Of a stretch of 64,000 nt of DNA, positions 8,112 to 16,842 are shown piece after piece. A program made the position numbers and the translations under genes. The DNA is from CAXBBB01 sp963815505 (GTDB taxonomy: Bacteria; Bacteroidota; Rhodothermia; Rhodothermales; BA12): assembly GCA_963815505.1 (NCBI GenBank), contig CAWFGU010000013.1, positions 1-64,000 on the forward strand. Reading direction: 5' to 3'. A model generated the notes under the pieces. It made no database searches, was not told the DNA's origin, and was given only the letters and a program-made list of their open reading frames with translations. Each line of letters starts with the position of its first letter. The stretch's first letter is position 1.

Positions 8112-9216
8112 GTGGCGGCGGCGAAGAGACGCAAGCCGAGTAAGGTCGGCCTCAAGCTGGGGCTGTCGACGGCTGGAGGCGCGCTGGCCGTGCTGCTGCT
8201 GGGGCACCTGACCGGCCTGACGAGCTCGGTAGCTGGACTGATGGTCTGCGTAGTCCTGATCGGGCTGGTGGCCTACGCGGCATCCGAGTGGCACGTGCGC
8301 AGGCGGCTGGACCTGGCGCGGCTCTCGCTCAAGCGCGTCCGCAAGCTGCGCTTCGACCACCTGTCGACGCTCGAGCTGCCCAAGGGCGACGAGTTCAACG
8401 CGCTGCTGTGGCAGGTGTACCGCACCGGGCAGGTGATGGAGAAGGAGATCGCGGCGCTCAAGAAGATGGAGACGTACCGCCGCGACTATCTGGGCAACGT
8501 GTCGCACGAGCTCAAGACGCCCGTCTTCGCGATCCGAGGTTTCGCCGAAACCCTGCTCGACGGCGCCCTCGAAGACGAGGAGGTGCGCGAGCGCTTCGTC
8601 CAGAAGATCTTGCGCAACACGACGCGCCTGCAGATGCTCACGCGCGACCTGACCGAACTGACCAAGATCGAAACCGGCGAACTCGAAGATGGAGCGGACG
8701 GCGTTCGACGTGCTTGCGGTCGCGCGCGAGGTCATCGAAACCGTCGAACCCATCGCCCAGGCCAAAGGCGTCGAGGTCGGATTGCGGGCGCGCGGCGATC
8801 TCCCGCTTGTGCTCGGCGACGCGTCGCGCGTCGGGCAGGTGCTGACCAACCTAGTCGAGAACGGCGTCAAGTACAACGTCCAGGGCGGTTTTGTGGACGT
8901 GGTACTACGCGTGCTCCCCCGAGGCGGCCTCAAGGTCACCGTCGCCGACAACGGCATCGGCGTGGCGCCTCAGGACATCGGCCGCATCACCGAACGCTTC
9001 TTCCGCGTCGACAAAAGCCGCTCCCGCGACGCCGGAGGGACGGGCTTGGGACTCGCCATCGTCAAGCACATCCTCGCCGCCCACAGCGCGTCGCTCCAGA
9101 TCGAGAGCACACCGGGAAAAGGCTCGTCGTTCGGATTCACGTTGCCCATCGCCCCCGAGCGGATCGTGCCTCAAACGGGTGCGACAAACGGCCGCTTGGA
9201 GCACGAGGGCGTCTAG
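8112..9216 (+). CDS. PhoR-like sensor histidine kinase, interrupted by a frameshift at about 8688
   Basis: Cognate kinase of the preceding regulator. From the GTG at 8112 come two membrane helices (about 17-37 and 40-57), then the HisKA domain with phospho-acceptor His132 in NVSHELKTPV. The reading frame is lost after ETGELE. The catalytic ATPase domain continues one base further on, from the ATG at 8689 to 9216, with the N box (TNLVENGVKYN), DNGIGV and GGTGLGLAIVKHI all intact. Removing one G at 8688 restores a normal kinase of about 367 residues. The original frame stays open to 9413, but that tail is an Arg-rich shadow. The second piece could be translated on its own from 8689, but an indel is the simpler reading. 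Confidence 0.85.
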
Positions 9217-9337
9217 CCATCGTGCTCGCTACTGTGCGAGGGCAAGCTGACGCGACCCGAGCGAACCGCCCGCTCTCTCGACGTGGAACGCGCTCCGACG
9301 CGACTCCGTTTGTCGCAACACCTTTTGAGTACTGTCG

Positions 9338-9853
9338 ATGTCTTCCTCCCTCGCCAAGCGTCTCCACCAGCGCGCGTTCACTTCGCCGACCCAGGAGACA
9401 CTGCTCAACCTGATGGTGACGCAGGCGTGGCTGTCGGGCGAGATCATGGGACTGCTCGCGGGCTGCGGCGTGACGCTGTCGCAGTACAACGTGCTACGCA
9501 TCCTGCGAGGTAGCCACCCCGAGAAGCTGACCTGCTCTACCGTCGGCGAGCGCCTGCTCGATCGCACGCCCGACGTGACGCGCCTGCTCGACCGCCTCAC
9601 ACGCGCCGGACTGACTGAGCGCGGTCGGTCCGAGAACGACCGCCGCGTCGTACTCGTGGGCATCACCCAGGCCGGGCTGGACGTACTCGCCGACATCGAC
9701 CCTGGGCTGGACGTTTTTCACGAGCGCCTGTCGCACGCCCTACCCGGTGATGACATGCAGACGCTCAATGCGCTGCTCGAACGCTTCCGCGAGAGTGGAG
9801 AGGAAATTTTGGCGGCCCAGTCCGAATCCAGCCAACCTGCTGACGCCCTGTGA
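9338..9853 (+). CDS. MarR-family transcriptional regulator
   Basis: A 171-residue protein with a winged helix-turn-helix centred on residues 45-110 (LSQYNVLRILRGSHPEKLTCSTVGERLLDRTPDVTRLLDRL). The MarR signature Asp-Arg-Arg of the wing is visible (ENDRRVVLVGIT), flanked by dimerisation helices. Its last four bases overlap the GTG start of the yhhQ-like gene, so the two are translationally coupled. It may control itself and that transporter, although no operator palindrome could be assigned with confidence in the 120 bp upstream. Confidence 0.9.
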   Translation: MSSSLAKRLHQRAFTSPTQETLLNLMVTQAWLSGEIMGLLAGCGVTLSQYNVLRILRGSHPEKLTCSTVGERLLDRTPDVTRLLDRLTRAGLTERGRSENDRRVVLVGITQAGLDVLADIDPGLDVFHERLSHALPGDDMQTLNALLERFRESGEEILAAQSESSQPADAL

Positions 9854-10593
9854 GCAGCAATCGCGCGTTCTACGTGATCGGTAGGCCCGAGAAGCTGTTC
9901 GTCATCTGCACGGCTATTTTCCTGACCGCGCTGGTCGTGGCAGAGGCTACGGCAGGCAAGCTATTCACCGTCCTCGACCTGCCCAGCCCACTGGTGCTGT
10001 TCGGCGAAGAGTTTGGATCGGTCGTGATGACGGCAGGCGTGATCGCGTTTCCGGTCACGTTCATCGTGACGGATCTGATCAACGAATACTATGGCAAGGC
10101 GGGCATCCGCTTCGTGACCTACATCGGCGTGGCGATGATCGTGTTCGAGTTTGGGCTGATCCAGATCGCGATGGCGGTTCCGGCGGCGTCGTTCTCGCCC
10201 GTTTCGGGAGCGGCGTTCGACGAAGTGTTCGGCGCGTCGGCGTGGATCATCGTTGGGAGCATCGTGGCCTACCTGGTCGGCCAGCTCGTCGACATCGCGT
10301 TATTCCACTGGCTCCGCGACCTGACGCAAGGCCGCATGCTGTGGCTTCGGGCCACCGGCTCGACGCTGGGATCGCAGTTTCTGGACACGTTCGTCGTCCT
10401 GTTCGTCGCCTTTTACCTGTCCGGCCAGATGACGATTCAGACAGTCGTGGCCGTGACACTGTTCAACTACGCGTACAAGTTCAGCGTTGCCGTCGCCGTG
10501 ACGCCGCTCATCTACGCCGCCCACTGGGCGATGGACCGGTACCTGGGTCATGCACAGGCCGAGCGGATGCTCGACGCGGCCGGGGCAGCATGA
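9850..10593 (+). CDS. yhhQ: Queuosine-precursor transporter, YhhQ/VUT (DUF165) family
   Basis: A 247-residue inner-membrane protein with about six helices. It carries the family features KLFTVLDL, FPVTFIVTDLINEYYGKAGIRF near residues 65-90 and GSQFLDTFVVLFVAFYL near 178. The family imports queuine or preQ0/preQ1 for tRNA queuosine synthesis. The GTG at 9850 overlaps the marR stop. The same window holds queG (38087-39055), the last step of de novo queuosine synthesis, so the organism probably both makes and salvages the modification. Confidence 0.9.
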   Translation: MSSNRAFYVIGRPEKLFVICTAIFLTALVVAEATAGKLFTVLDLPSPLVLFGEEFGSVVMTAGVIAFPVTFIVTDLINEYYGKAGIRFVTYIGVAMIVFEFGLIQIAMAVPAASFSPVSGAAFDEVFGASAWIIVGSIVAYLVGQLVDIALFHWLRDLTQGRMLWLRATGSTLGSQFLDTFVVLFVAFYLSGQMTIQTVVAVTLFNYAYKFSVAVAVTPLIYAAHWAMDRYLGHAQAERMLDAAGAA

Positions 10594-10603
10594 GACGTTT
10601 GCA

Positions 10604-10798
10604 ACCGCGACAGAGGCCGACGGTCGTTTCTGCGTTTCAAAAAACACAGGCCGCGACGTACTTGTCAGGTTGGAGGTGAATGGCGAACCCACAGGCTCCG
10701 AAGTCCCATACGACTCCAGATATGGAGCACACATCCAGTCAATAGCGAGCAGCGATCGAAATCTGACGATACGATTGGAGCGTCGCCCTCAGTTCTGA
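10604..10798 (+). pseudogene. Possible 3' remnant of a secreted-protein gene (carboxypeptidase-regulatory-like fragment)
   Basis: One frame reads as plausible protein with no fitting start: ATEADGRFCVSKNTGRDVLV, then a strand-rich stretch ending in SSDRNLTIRLERRPQF and a stop. The T-x-x-DGRF pattern resembles the start of a carboxypeptidase-regulatory-like beta-sandwich. Base composition is visibly more AT-rich than in neighbouring genes. The 5' part is missing, and yhhQ ends just before it. The rest of the gap to 10920 shows no gene. Chance open frame is the main alternative. Confidence 0.3.
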
Positions 10799-10920
10799 CT
10801 CGGCAGACCATTACTCTCTCCCCAGGGCTTCTGGACTTCGCGCTGAGGGAGGAGATAGGGAAGGGACTTTCGCCGGGCGTTCCTTTGTGGTATCTAGCCC
10901 GCCCCGCCCGACGCCTTTTC

Positions 10921-12717
10921 ATGCGCCCGATTCTACTGCTCCTCGTTCTGACGACCGCGGCTCCTGCCTTTGCTCAGACGATCCGCCACCCCTTCACGTT
11001 CTCGCGGATGCCCCAGACGCTACCCGCGATCCGTTGGGGTTCGGCGGCCTGGGCCGACATCGACGGCGACGGCGACCTCGATCTGTTCGTGACGGGTCAG
11101 ATGCGCGACGACGCGTTCTCGAGCGCCACGATGCGCGGCCTGCTCTACCGCAACGACGGCATGACGCCTGACGCGAGCGCGCCTGGTGGGGAGCGCCTCG
11201 CCTTGACCCTCGTGCAATCCGACTTGGCCGGTTTGGCCCACTCAGACGCCAGTTGGACCGACTATGACGGCGATGGCGACGTGGACCTGATCGTGTCCGG
11301 CAGCACGTCTGCCGACTTGCCGTATGCGCCATCGACCGTTCTCTACCGCAACGACGGCGGCGCGCTCGTAGCGTCCGGCATCGACCTTCCCGCGCTCCAC
11401 AGCGGAACGGCGCGCTGGGCTGACCACGACGGCGACGGGCGCGCTGACCTCTACCTCACCGGTACGTCGGCGACGCGCGCTCCGTACGCTCCGCAGGGCT
11501 TGCTGCTCGTACAAAACGCGGCGGGCGGATTCGACAGCATCGACGCCGGGCAGCCCGCGCTGGTATTCGGCGACGTGGACTGGTCGGATCAGAACGCGGA
11601 TGGACGTCCCGATCTGCTCGTCACCGGGCTTGCTCAGGGGCGCACGCTGACCGCTCTCTACCGCCACACTGGGTCAGCCTACCAATCGACGCGCGAAACC
11701 GAGGGACGCGTGTTCGGCAACGTGGCGCGTGTTGCGGACGGATGGATCGAAGTCGGCGCCGTTGCCAGCCGCGGTGGTCTCTCCCCGACGACACGCTTCG
11801 TTGGGCAAGGCGTCACAAACGACGTTACCGAGGTCATCGCCGGACTGTTCGGCGGCACGATTACGTCGGGCGATTTGGACGGCGATGGAGACGAAGACCT
11901 GGTGCTCTCGGGCACCTCGGCCCCCTCGTCCGGCTTCGAGACTGTCGTCTATCGCGTCGACGGCGAAGACATCCGCCGAGCGGCCAACCTGATCGGCTCG
12001 CTGGGGACGGCATTCGACTTGGCCGACGTGGATGGAGACCTCGACCTCGACCTGTTCGTCGGCGGATACAATGCCTCGGGTGCCTCGACTGCGATCTACC
12101 GCAACGAAACCGGCAACCGGCGCGGCATCCCCGCGACACCGGGCGGTCTGACTTCGACCCTCACGCCCGATGGCTTGGCCCTGTCGTGGGACGCCGTCGA
12201 AGGTGTGACGTATGACGTGTGGGTGGGCACACAGGAGGGTCTCTCCGACGTTCGCCAACCCGACGCGCGCCTATCAGACGGGGCGCGGCTGACCACGGCC
12301 GCCGGGTTGCGGACAGGATCGCTCACGCTGCGCCTGCCTGGTGGAACGTATTGGTGGGGCGTCCAGGCGGTCAGCGCCGAGCGGACCGGAAGCGCGTTCG
12401 CCAGCGGCGGAGCGACGCAGGTCGTCACCTCGCTGGAGCCCGGCGGCCTGCCGACGCGCCTCGCGCTTGGAGCCGCCTACCCCTCTCCCGCTCGCGACGC
12501 CTTCTCCATTGCCCTCGAACTGCCCGCAGCGGCTCACGTACGCGCCGACCTATTCGACGCGACGGGACGCCGTGTCACTACGATCGCCGATGACGCGATG
12601 GCACCGGGACGCCATCCGCTGAACTGGTCCGGCGCACTCGCATCGGGCGTCTACCTGTTGCGCGTCGAGACGGGCGGTGTCGTACTGACGCGTCCCGTTC
12701 ACCTGCTGGGCCGATGA
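10921..12717 (+). CDS. Secreted FG-GAP/VCBS repeat protein with T9SS C-terminal sorting domain
   Basis: A 598-residue exported protein. The ATG at 10921 gives the signal peptide MRPILLLLVLTTAAPAFAQ. It contains at least six Ca2+-binding FG-GAP-like units, for example DIDGDGDLDLFVTG, DYDGDGDVDLIVSG, DHDGDGRADLYLTG and DLDGDGDEDLVLSG, as in integrin-alpha-type propellers. A fibronectin-III-like segment follows (about 410-510). The last 80 residues are a type A T9SS sorting domain (AAYPSPARDAFSIAL through GVYLLRVETGG), predicting passage through type IX secretion to the surface. Its stop overlaps the next start (ATGA). The ligand is unknown. Confidence 0.85.
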   Translation: MRPILLLLVLTTAAPAFAQTIRHPFTFSRMPQTLPAIRWGSAAWADIDGDGDLDLFVTGQMRDDAFSSATMRGLLYRNDGMTPDASAPGGERLALTLVQSDLAGLAHSDASWTDYDGDGDVDLIVSGSTSADLPYAPSTVLYRNDGGALVASGIDLPALHSGTARWADHDGDGRADLYLTGTSATRAPYAPQGLLLVQNAAGGFDSIDAGQPALVFGDVDWSDQNADGRPDLLVTGLAQGRTLTALYRHTGSAYQSTRETEGRVFGNVARVADGWIEVGAVASRGGLSPTTRFVGQGVTNDVTEVIAGLFGGTITSGDLDGDGDEDLVLSGTSAPSSGFETVVYRVDGEDIRRAANLIGSLGTAFDLADVDGDLDLDLFVGGYNASGASTAIYRNETGNRRGIPATPGGLTSTLTPDGLALSWDAVEGVTYDVWVGTQEGLSDVRQPDARLSDGARLTTAAGLRTGSLTLRLPGGTYWWGVQAVSAERTGSAFASGGATQVVTSLEPGGLPTRLALGAAYPSPARDAFSIALELPAAAHVRADLFDATGRRVTTIADDAMAPGRHPLNWSGALASGVYLLRVETGGVVLTRPVHLLGR

Positions 12718-13988
12718 CGCAGGCACGACCGTTAGCCCTGGCCTGTCTCCTGGCGCTCAGCGTCGGGTACGCAGGCGCGGCGCAGGCGCAGGTGATTTAC
12801 AAAACCTACCAGCCGATCGAGAATGTACCTCGGATGGTGGGCGTGTCGTTTTCGCAGGGCGATCTGGACGGATCGAACCGGCCTGGCTTCGTTTTGTCGG
12901 GCAGGGTGCCGGGCGGCTCCATCTCCACGCGGCTCTACGAACCGCAAGGGGAAGAGACGATCTTCAACACTCCGCCCCAACAGAACCAGTGCCGGTTGGT
13001 CTTCGCCGTTTCGCGCGTCCCGCTTCCGCAGGTGTGGATCGGCGACGTGAAGCTGGCCGACGTTTCGGGTAACGGCCGCAACGACCTGCTCATCGTCGGC
13101 GCGCAGGCCACCGAGCCGCCCTACGATCCCGTCGGCGTGCTGTACGTGCTGAACAGTGGCGCGCTGGTACCGGGCCCTGCTCTTCCCGCCGTCTACAACG
13201 CCACACTCGCCACCGACGGTAGCCTGATCGCTGTCAGCGGAAACACAGGCTCGAGCACGATCCTCGAGGTATTGCGCTTCGTCCCCGGCACCACCCCTCG
13301 GACGGCACGGTTCGACTCAGAAGCCCAGCTGCCCGGTCTCGAGCTGGCCGCGCTCGCCCTCGCAACGGAAACCGACGGCACCGTCGTCCTGGTCGCCAGC
13401 GGACTGGGTGCCAGTGGCGTTCCGACTACGCGCCACTATCGCAGGTCGCCCGGCGAATCTGCCTTCCGCGCCCTGCCGACGACCAACGTACCTGCCCTCT
13501 TCGGCGCCTCGGCGTTTCTCCGCGATCTCAACGGCGACGGCATACTCGACCTGCTCATCGCCGGGTCGACCTACGGTCCGCAGTTCGTAGAAGGCACGAC
13601 GACGCTCCTGCTCGGCGGGGCCGATGGCACGTTTCAGCCCAGCGGCCTCGACCTTCCGCAACTCGCGCAACCTGTGATCGACGTCATGGATCACAACGGG
13701 GATGGACACCTCGACCTACTCCTCACGGGCCTTTTGGGCAGTCCGCTAGGCGGTGCGGGCGCTTACTATGCCTACGACGGCGACGGGGCGGGAGGATTCT
13801 CTCTTTACGCTCAAGGTCCGGCCCCCTACGGCGGCGACGGCGGCTGGTTCGAAGGCAACCGCCGAGGCGACCTCGAAATCATTCTGGCCGGTACGTTCGG
13901 CGGTCGGCCCGCTTTCGAGGCGTACAGTGGTCAGCGCAACCCGCCTCCTAACCCTCAGGTCGGGCCGATCGGCTGTCCCGATAACTGA
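12714..13988 (+). CDS. Secreted FG-GAP repeat protein, paralogue A
   Basis: A 424-residue protein with signal peptide MTQARPLALACLLALSVGYAGAAQAQ. The FG-GAP-like Ca2+ loops include DLNGDGILDLLIAG and DHNGDGHLDLLLTG, and a third is eroded (GNRRGDLEIILAG). It ends in NPQVGPIGCPDN with no recognisable T9SS sorting domain, unlike the gene before it, with which it overlaps by four bases. The gene 45 bp downstream is clearly its paralogue: both share EGTTTLL-G-ADGTF, GPAPYGGDG and LPSVYNA/LPAVYNA-type blocks in the same order. I do not recognise a named family. A surface or periplasmic propeller is inferred. Confidence 0.75.
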   Translation: MTQARPLALACLLALSVGYAGAAQAQVIYKTYQPIENVPRMVGVSFSQGDLDGSNRPGFVLSGRVPGGSISTRLYEPQGEETIFNTPPQQNQCRLVFAVSRVPLPQVWIGDVKLADVSGNGRNDLLIVGAQATEPPYDPVGVLYVLNSGALVPGPALPAVYNATLATDGSLIAVSGNTGSSTILEVLRFVPGTTPRTARFDSEAQLPGLELAALALATETDGTVVLVASGLGASGVPTTRHYRRSPGESAFRALPTTNVPALFGASAFLRDLNGDGILDLLIAGSTYGPQFVEGTTTLLLGGADGTFQPSGLDLPQLAQPVIDVMDHNGDGHLDLLLTGLLGSPLGGAGAYYAYDGDGAGGFSLYAQGPAPYGGDGGWFEGNRRGDLEIILAGTFGGRPAFEAYSGQRNPPPNPQVGPIGCPDN

Positions 13989-14033
13989 ACTCCGCTTCGA
14001 CGCGCTCCGCTCTGACGCTCCCCTCCCCCTCGT

Positions 14034-15242
14034 ATGCGCTTCCTTCCTCTTCTTCTCTCGCTCCTACTCGGAGTCGCCGAGGCGCAGACCTCATATGACG
14101 TATTCCTCTCCGGCTCGGGGGTGTCTCCGGTGAGCGAAGCGTCGCTCACGCAGGGTAATGTAGCGGGAGGCAGCCTTCCCGGCCTCGTCGTGTCGGGTCG
14201 ACTGGGCGAGCGCTCCTTGTCGACTCGGATTTACTCGGCGAGCGGCGAGACCGCGGTTGCGTCTCCCAACGGATCGGTGCGCTACCGCCTATCGTTCTCG
14301 ACCCAGCCGATCGCTCTGCCTCAGGTGGCACTGGGCGACGTGCTGGCCGCTCGTCTGACCGGCGGAGCGCAGGCCGATGTGCTTCTGGTCGGAGCGCAGG
14401 CGCCCACGCTCCCCTACAATGCGACCGGCACCCTGCTCTCCAGCAGGAGCGGTTCACTACGCTCCGACGCTGCTCTTCCGTCGGTCTACAACGCCAAACT
14501 GGCTTCGACAGGAGATTTGGTAGCCGTTAGCGGCACCCTGGGTACCACGCGCGTGCTCGAAGTATTGCGCTACCAGACCGTCAATGCCAACTCAGGCGTG
14601 TTCGAGCGCGTCACCAGTCTGCCCGGAGTCGAACTCGCCGCGCTCGCTTTCGCCACCGACGCATCCGGCACCAACGTGCTCGTCGCCAGCGGCATCAGCG
14701 AAGGCGGAGCGCCGACCGCGCGCGTCTACGTCCGTCGATCAGGCGAAACAGGCTTCTCGGAAGTGGCAGACGCAGGCGTCCCCGCGACGTTCGGAGGTGC
14801 CGCCACGCTCAACGACCTGGACGGCGACGGCTTGCTCGACCTGCTCCTCACCGGGTCGGTGGTCGGACCGCAGTTCATCGAGGGCACGACGACGCTGCTG
14901 ATGGGCAACGCCGACGGCACATTCCGCCCCGGTACCCTGGCACTCCCCCAGATCGCCGGATCGGTCGCCGACGCAGCCGACCGCGACGGCGACGGCGACC
15001 TCGACCTGCTGATCGCTGGACTCGACGGAAGCCCGATTGGTGGGCGTGGCACCTACTATGTCTACGATAACGACGGATCGGGCAACTTCACCCTCTTCGC
15101 TACCGGGCCAGCACCCTACGGCGGCGACGGTGCCTGGATGGACCTCAACGGCAGCGGCGAACTCGACTTCGTGATTGCAGGCATCGCGTCCGGCGCAGCT
15201 GAGATCCGCTTTTACCGAGGCGTGGGCAGCAGTTCGAACTAG
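14034..15242 (+). CDS. Secreted FG-GAP repeat protein, paralogue B
   Basis: A 402-residue protein with signal peptide MRFLPLLLSLLLGVAEAQ. It aligns by eye with the preceding gene along its whole length: early SGRLGERSLSTRIYS, LLVGAQAP, LPSVYNAKLASTGDLVAVSG, EGTTTLLMGNADGTF, GPAPYGGDG and the loops DLDGDGLLDLLLTG and DRDGDGDLDLLIAG. It is therefore a tandem duplicate. No T9SS sorting domain is present at the C-terminus, which ends IRFYRGVGSSSN. The three FG-GAP genes form one directon. Their joint function is unknown. Confidence 0.75.
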   Translation: MRFLPLLLSLLLGVAEAQTSYDVFLSGSGVSPVSEASLTQGNVAGGSLPGLVVSGRLGERSLSTRIYSASGETAVASPNGSVRYRLSFSTQPIALPQVALGDVLAARLTGGAQADVLLVGAQAPTLPYNATGTLLSSRSGSLRSDAALPSVYNAKLASTGDLVAVSGTLGTTRVLEVLRYQTVNANSGVFERVTSLPGVELAALAFATDASGTNVLVASGISEGGAPTARVYVRRSGETGFSEVADAGVPATFGGAATLNDLDGDGLLDLLLTGSVVGPQFIEGTTTLLMGNADGTFRPGTLALPQIAGSVADAADRDGDGDLDLLIAGLDGSPIGGRGTYYVYDNDGSGNFTLFATGPAPYGGDGAWMDLNGSGELDFVIAGIASGAAEIRFYRGVGSSSN

Positions 15243-15323
15243 GTGGAGGGTTCAAGCCGCGTGACGGCATCCACTCAACCGCTCCGGGTTTGACGGATGC
15301 TCTTTCTCGCAGTTCGGAACAGG

Positions 15324-16742
15324 TCACACCAGCGCCCCCGCAACCGCGAACAGAACGACGCTCACGCCTGCGATGGCCAATCCGTAGGGAAGCTGCGTGT
15401 TGACGTGGTCGACGTGGTCAGCGGCGGCGGCCATGCTGCTGATGATCGACGTATCCGAGAGCGGTGAGCAATAGTCGCCGAATACGCCGCCGGATAGGAC
15501 GGCTCCAAGCATCAGAGCGGGCGATAACCCCAACGACTCGGCGACGGGCAGGGCGATGGGAACGAGGATCGCGAAGCCCGTCCACGACGAGCCCAGGGTG
15601 AACGAGACGAAACAGCCCAGCAGAAACACGACCGGGGCGACGAGCCAGCCCGGCAGGTCGTCGCCCATCAGGCTTGCTACGAATGGCCCGATTTCGAGTG
15701 CGCGCGACACTTGCCCCAGCGCAAACGCGAATACGATCAGCAGCGTCACGCCGACCAGCCCCGCGCTGCCTTTGAGCACCAGATCGGTCGACTGCGACAG
15801 CGTCAGGATGCGGCGGCCAGGGAGCGCATAGAGGATCATCGCCGTACCGATGGCGAGACCGACGGCCCAGAGGACTGAAGTGGAGCCGGAGCCAGCGGCT
15901 AAGTCGCCGTCGCCCGTAATCCAGAGCCCTACGAAGACCGACGCGACGAGGACGAGAATCGGCAGGAACAGGTCGAGCGGGTTGCGCGGCGCATCGTCGA
16001 CTGGAGGCAGGTGAGAGACTTCGTCGGACACGAGGGGGGTTGCGCCCGGGCGCAGCAGCTGGCCAGTCTCCCGGGCGCGGACTTCGGCTCTGCGCATCGG
16101 CCCGAAGCCCCAACCGGTGAGAGCGGTGAACAAGGCGAAGATCACGGTCCCCCACGCGAAGAAGTTGAACCCCAGCCCGGCGAAGAGCAGCCCGATGCTG
16201 TCGTCTTCGGCGACGCCCTGCGTCGCCAGCAGCCCCAGCACGTAGGCTCCCCAACCGTTGAGCGGGATCATCATACAGATCGGCGCGCTCGTGGCGTCGC
16301 AGTAGAATGCCAGCTTCTCGCGCGGCAGATTGAGTTTGTCGAAGAACGGACGGGCGACGGCGCCGGTTGTCAGGATCGTGATCGACGACTCGACGAAGAT
16401 CGACAGGCCCACGAAAAACGCCAGCAACTCGGCTCCCCTACGCGTCTGCCCCCATCCTCTACGCTGCGCCCACGCGACGAAGCCAACGACGCCGCCCGAT
16501 GCCTGAACCAGCGCGATCAGGCCGCCGACGAGCAGGCAGAAGAACACGATCCGCACGTTACCCGCATCGGCGAAGACAGCGACCATCTGATCGGCCAGTT
16601 CGCGCAGACCCAGCAGCGGGTTGCCGCCGACGAGGATCGTCGTGCCGAGCCACAGCCCGGCGAAGAGCGACAGGTAGACTTGCCGCGTCGTCAACGCGAG
16701 TCCAATGGCGAGAATGGGGGGCAGGAGGACAATCCAGTCCAT
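15324..16742 (-). CDS. nhaC: Na+/H+ antiporter, NhaC family
   Basis: An inner-membrane protein of 472 residues if started at the ATG at 16742 (MDWIVLLPPILAIGLALTTR), the usual NhaC N-terminus; an ATG at 16778 would add 12 residues. About 11-12 membrane helices are visible. Family-type features include FVGLSIFVESSITILTTG, FYCDATSAPICMMIPLNGWG and the C-terminal GGVFGDYCSPLSDTSIISSM, which carries the charged and polar residues of the transport path. It should exchange Na+ for H+ in pH and salt homeostasis. It is convergent with the FG-GAP cluster and divergent from the DUF2480 gene. The frame stays open upstream only as a shadow of that neighbour. Confidence 0.9.
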   Translation of the reverse strand: MDWIVLLPPILAIGLALTTRQVYLSLFAGLWLGTTILVGGNPLLGLRELADQMVAVFADAGNVRIVFFCLLVGGLIALVQASGGVVGFVAWAQRRGWGQTRRGAELLAFFVGLSIFVESSITILTTGAVARPFFDKLNLPREKLAFYCDATSAPICMMIPLNGWGAYVLGLLATQGVAEDDSIGLLFAGLGFNFFAWGTVIFALFTALTGWGFGPMRRAEVRARETGQLLRPGATPLVSDEVSHLPPVDDAPRNPLDLFLPILVLVASVFVGLWITGDGDLAAGSGSTSVLWAVGLAIGTAMILYALPGRRILTLSQSTDLVLKGSAGLVGVTLLIVFAFALGQVSRALEIGPFVASLMGDDLPGWLVAPVVFLLGCFVSFTLGSSWTGFAILVPIALPVAESLGLSPALMLGAVLSGGVFGDYCSPLSDTSIISSMAAAADHVDHVNTQLPYGLAIAGVSVVLFAVAGALV

Positions 16743-16842
16743 GATCAGCGAGGTGAGGGAGACGCGAAAAGTAGGCATTGGCGCGCGCTGCCGATCCGAT
16801 AGTGAGAACGCGCGTTTCAATCGCAGACACCTACGCCCCTCC

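Noticed and set aside
8691..9413. Tail of the first kinase frame beyond 8690
   Set aside because: Arg/His-rich shadow of the ATPase domain, which is clearly encoded one base over.
10645..10675. Possible fourth copy of the CCTGNCAGG palindrome
   Set aside because: Only a half-site (TTGTCAGGTT) is present and there is no matching inverted arm.
15245..15320. Possible hairpin GGCATCC / GGATGC followed by TCTTTCT after the FG-GAP cluster
   Set aside because: Short stem, large loop and a weak T run; not convincing as a terminator.
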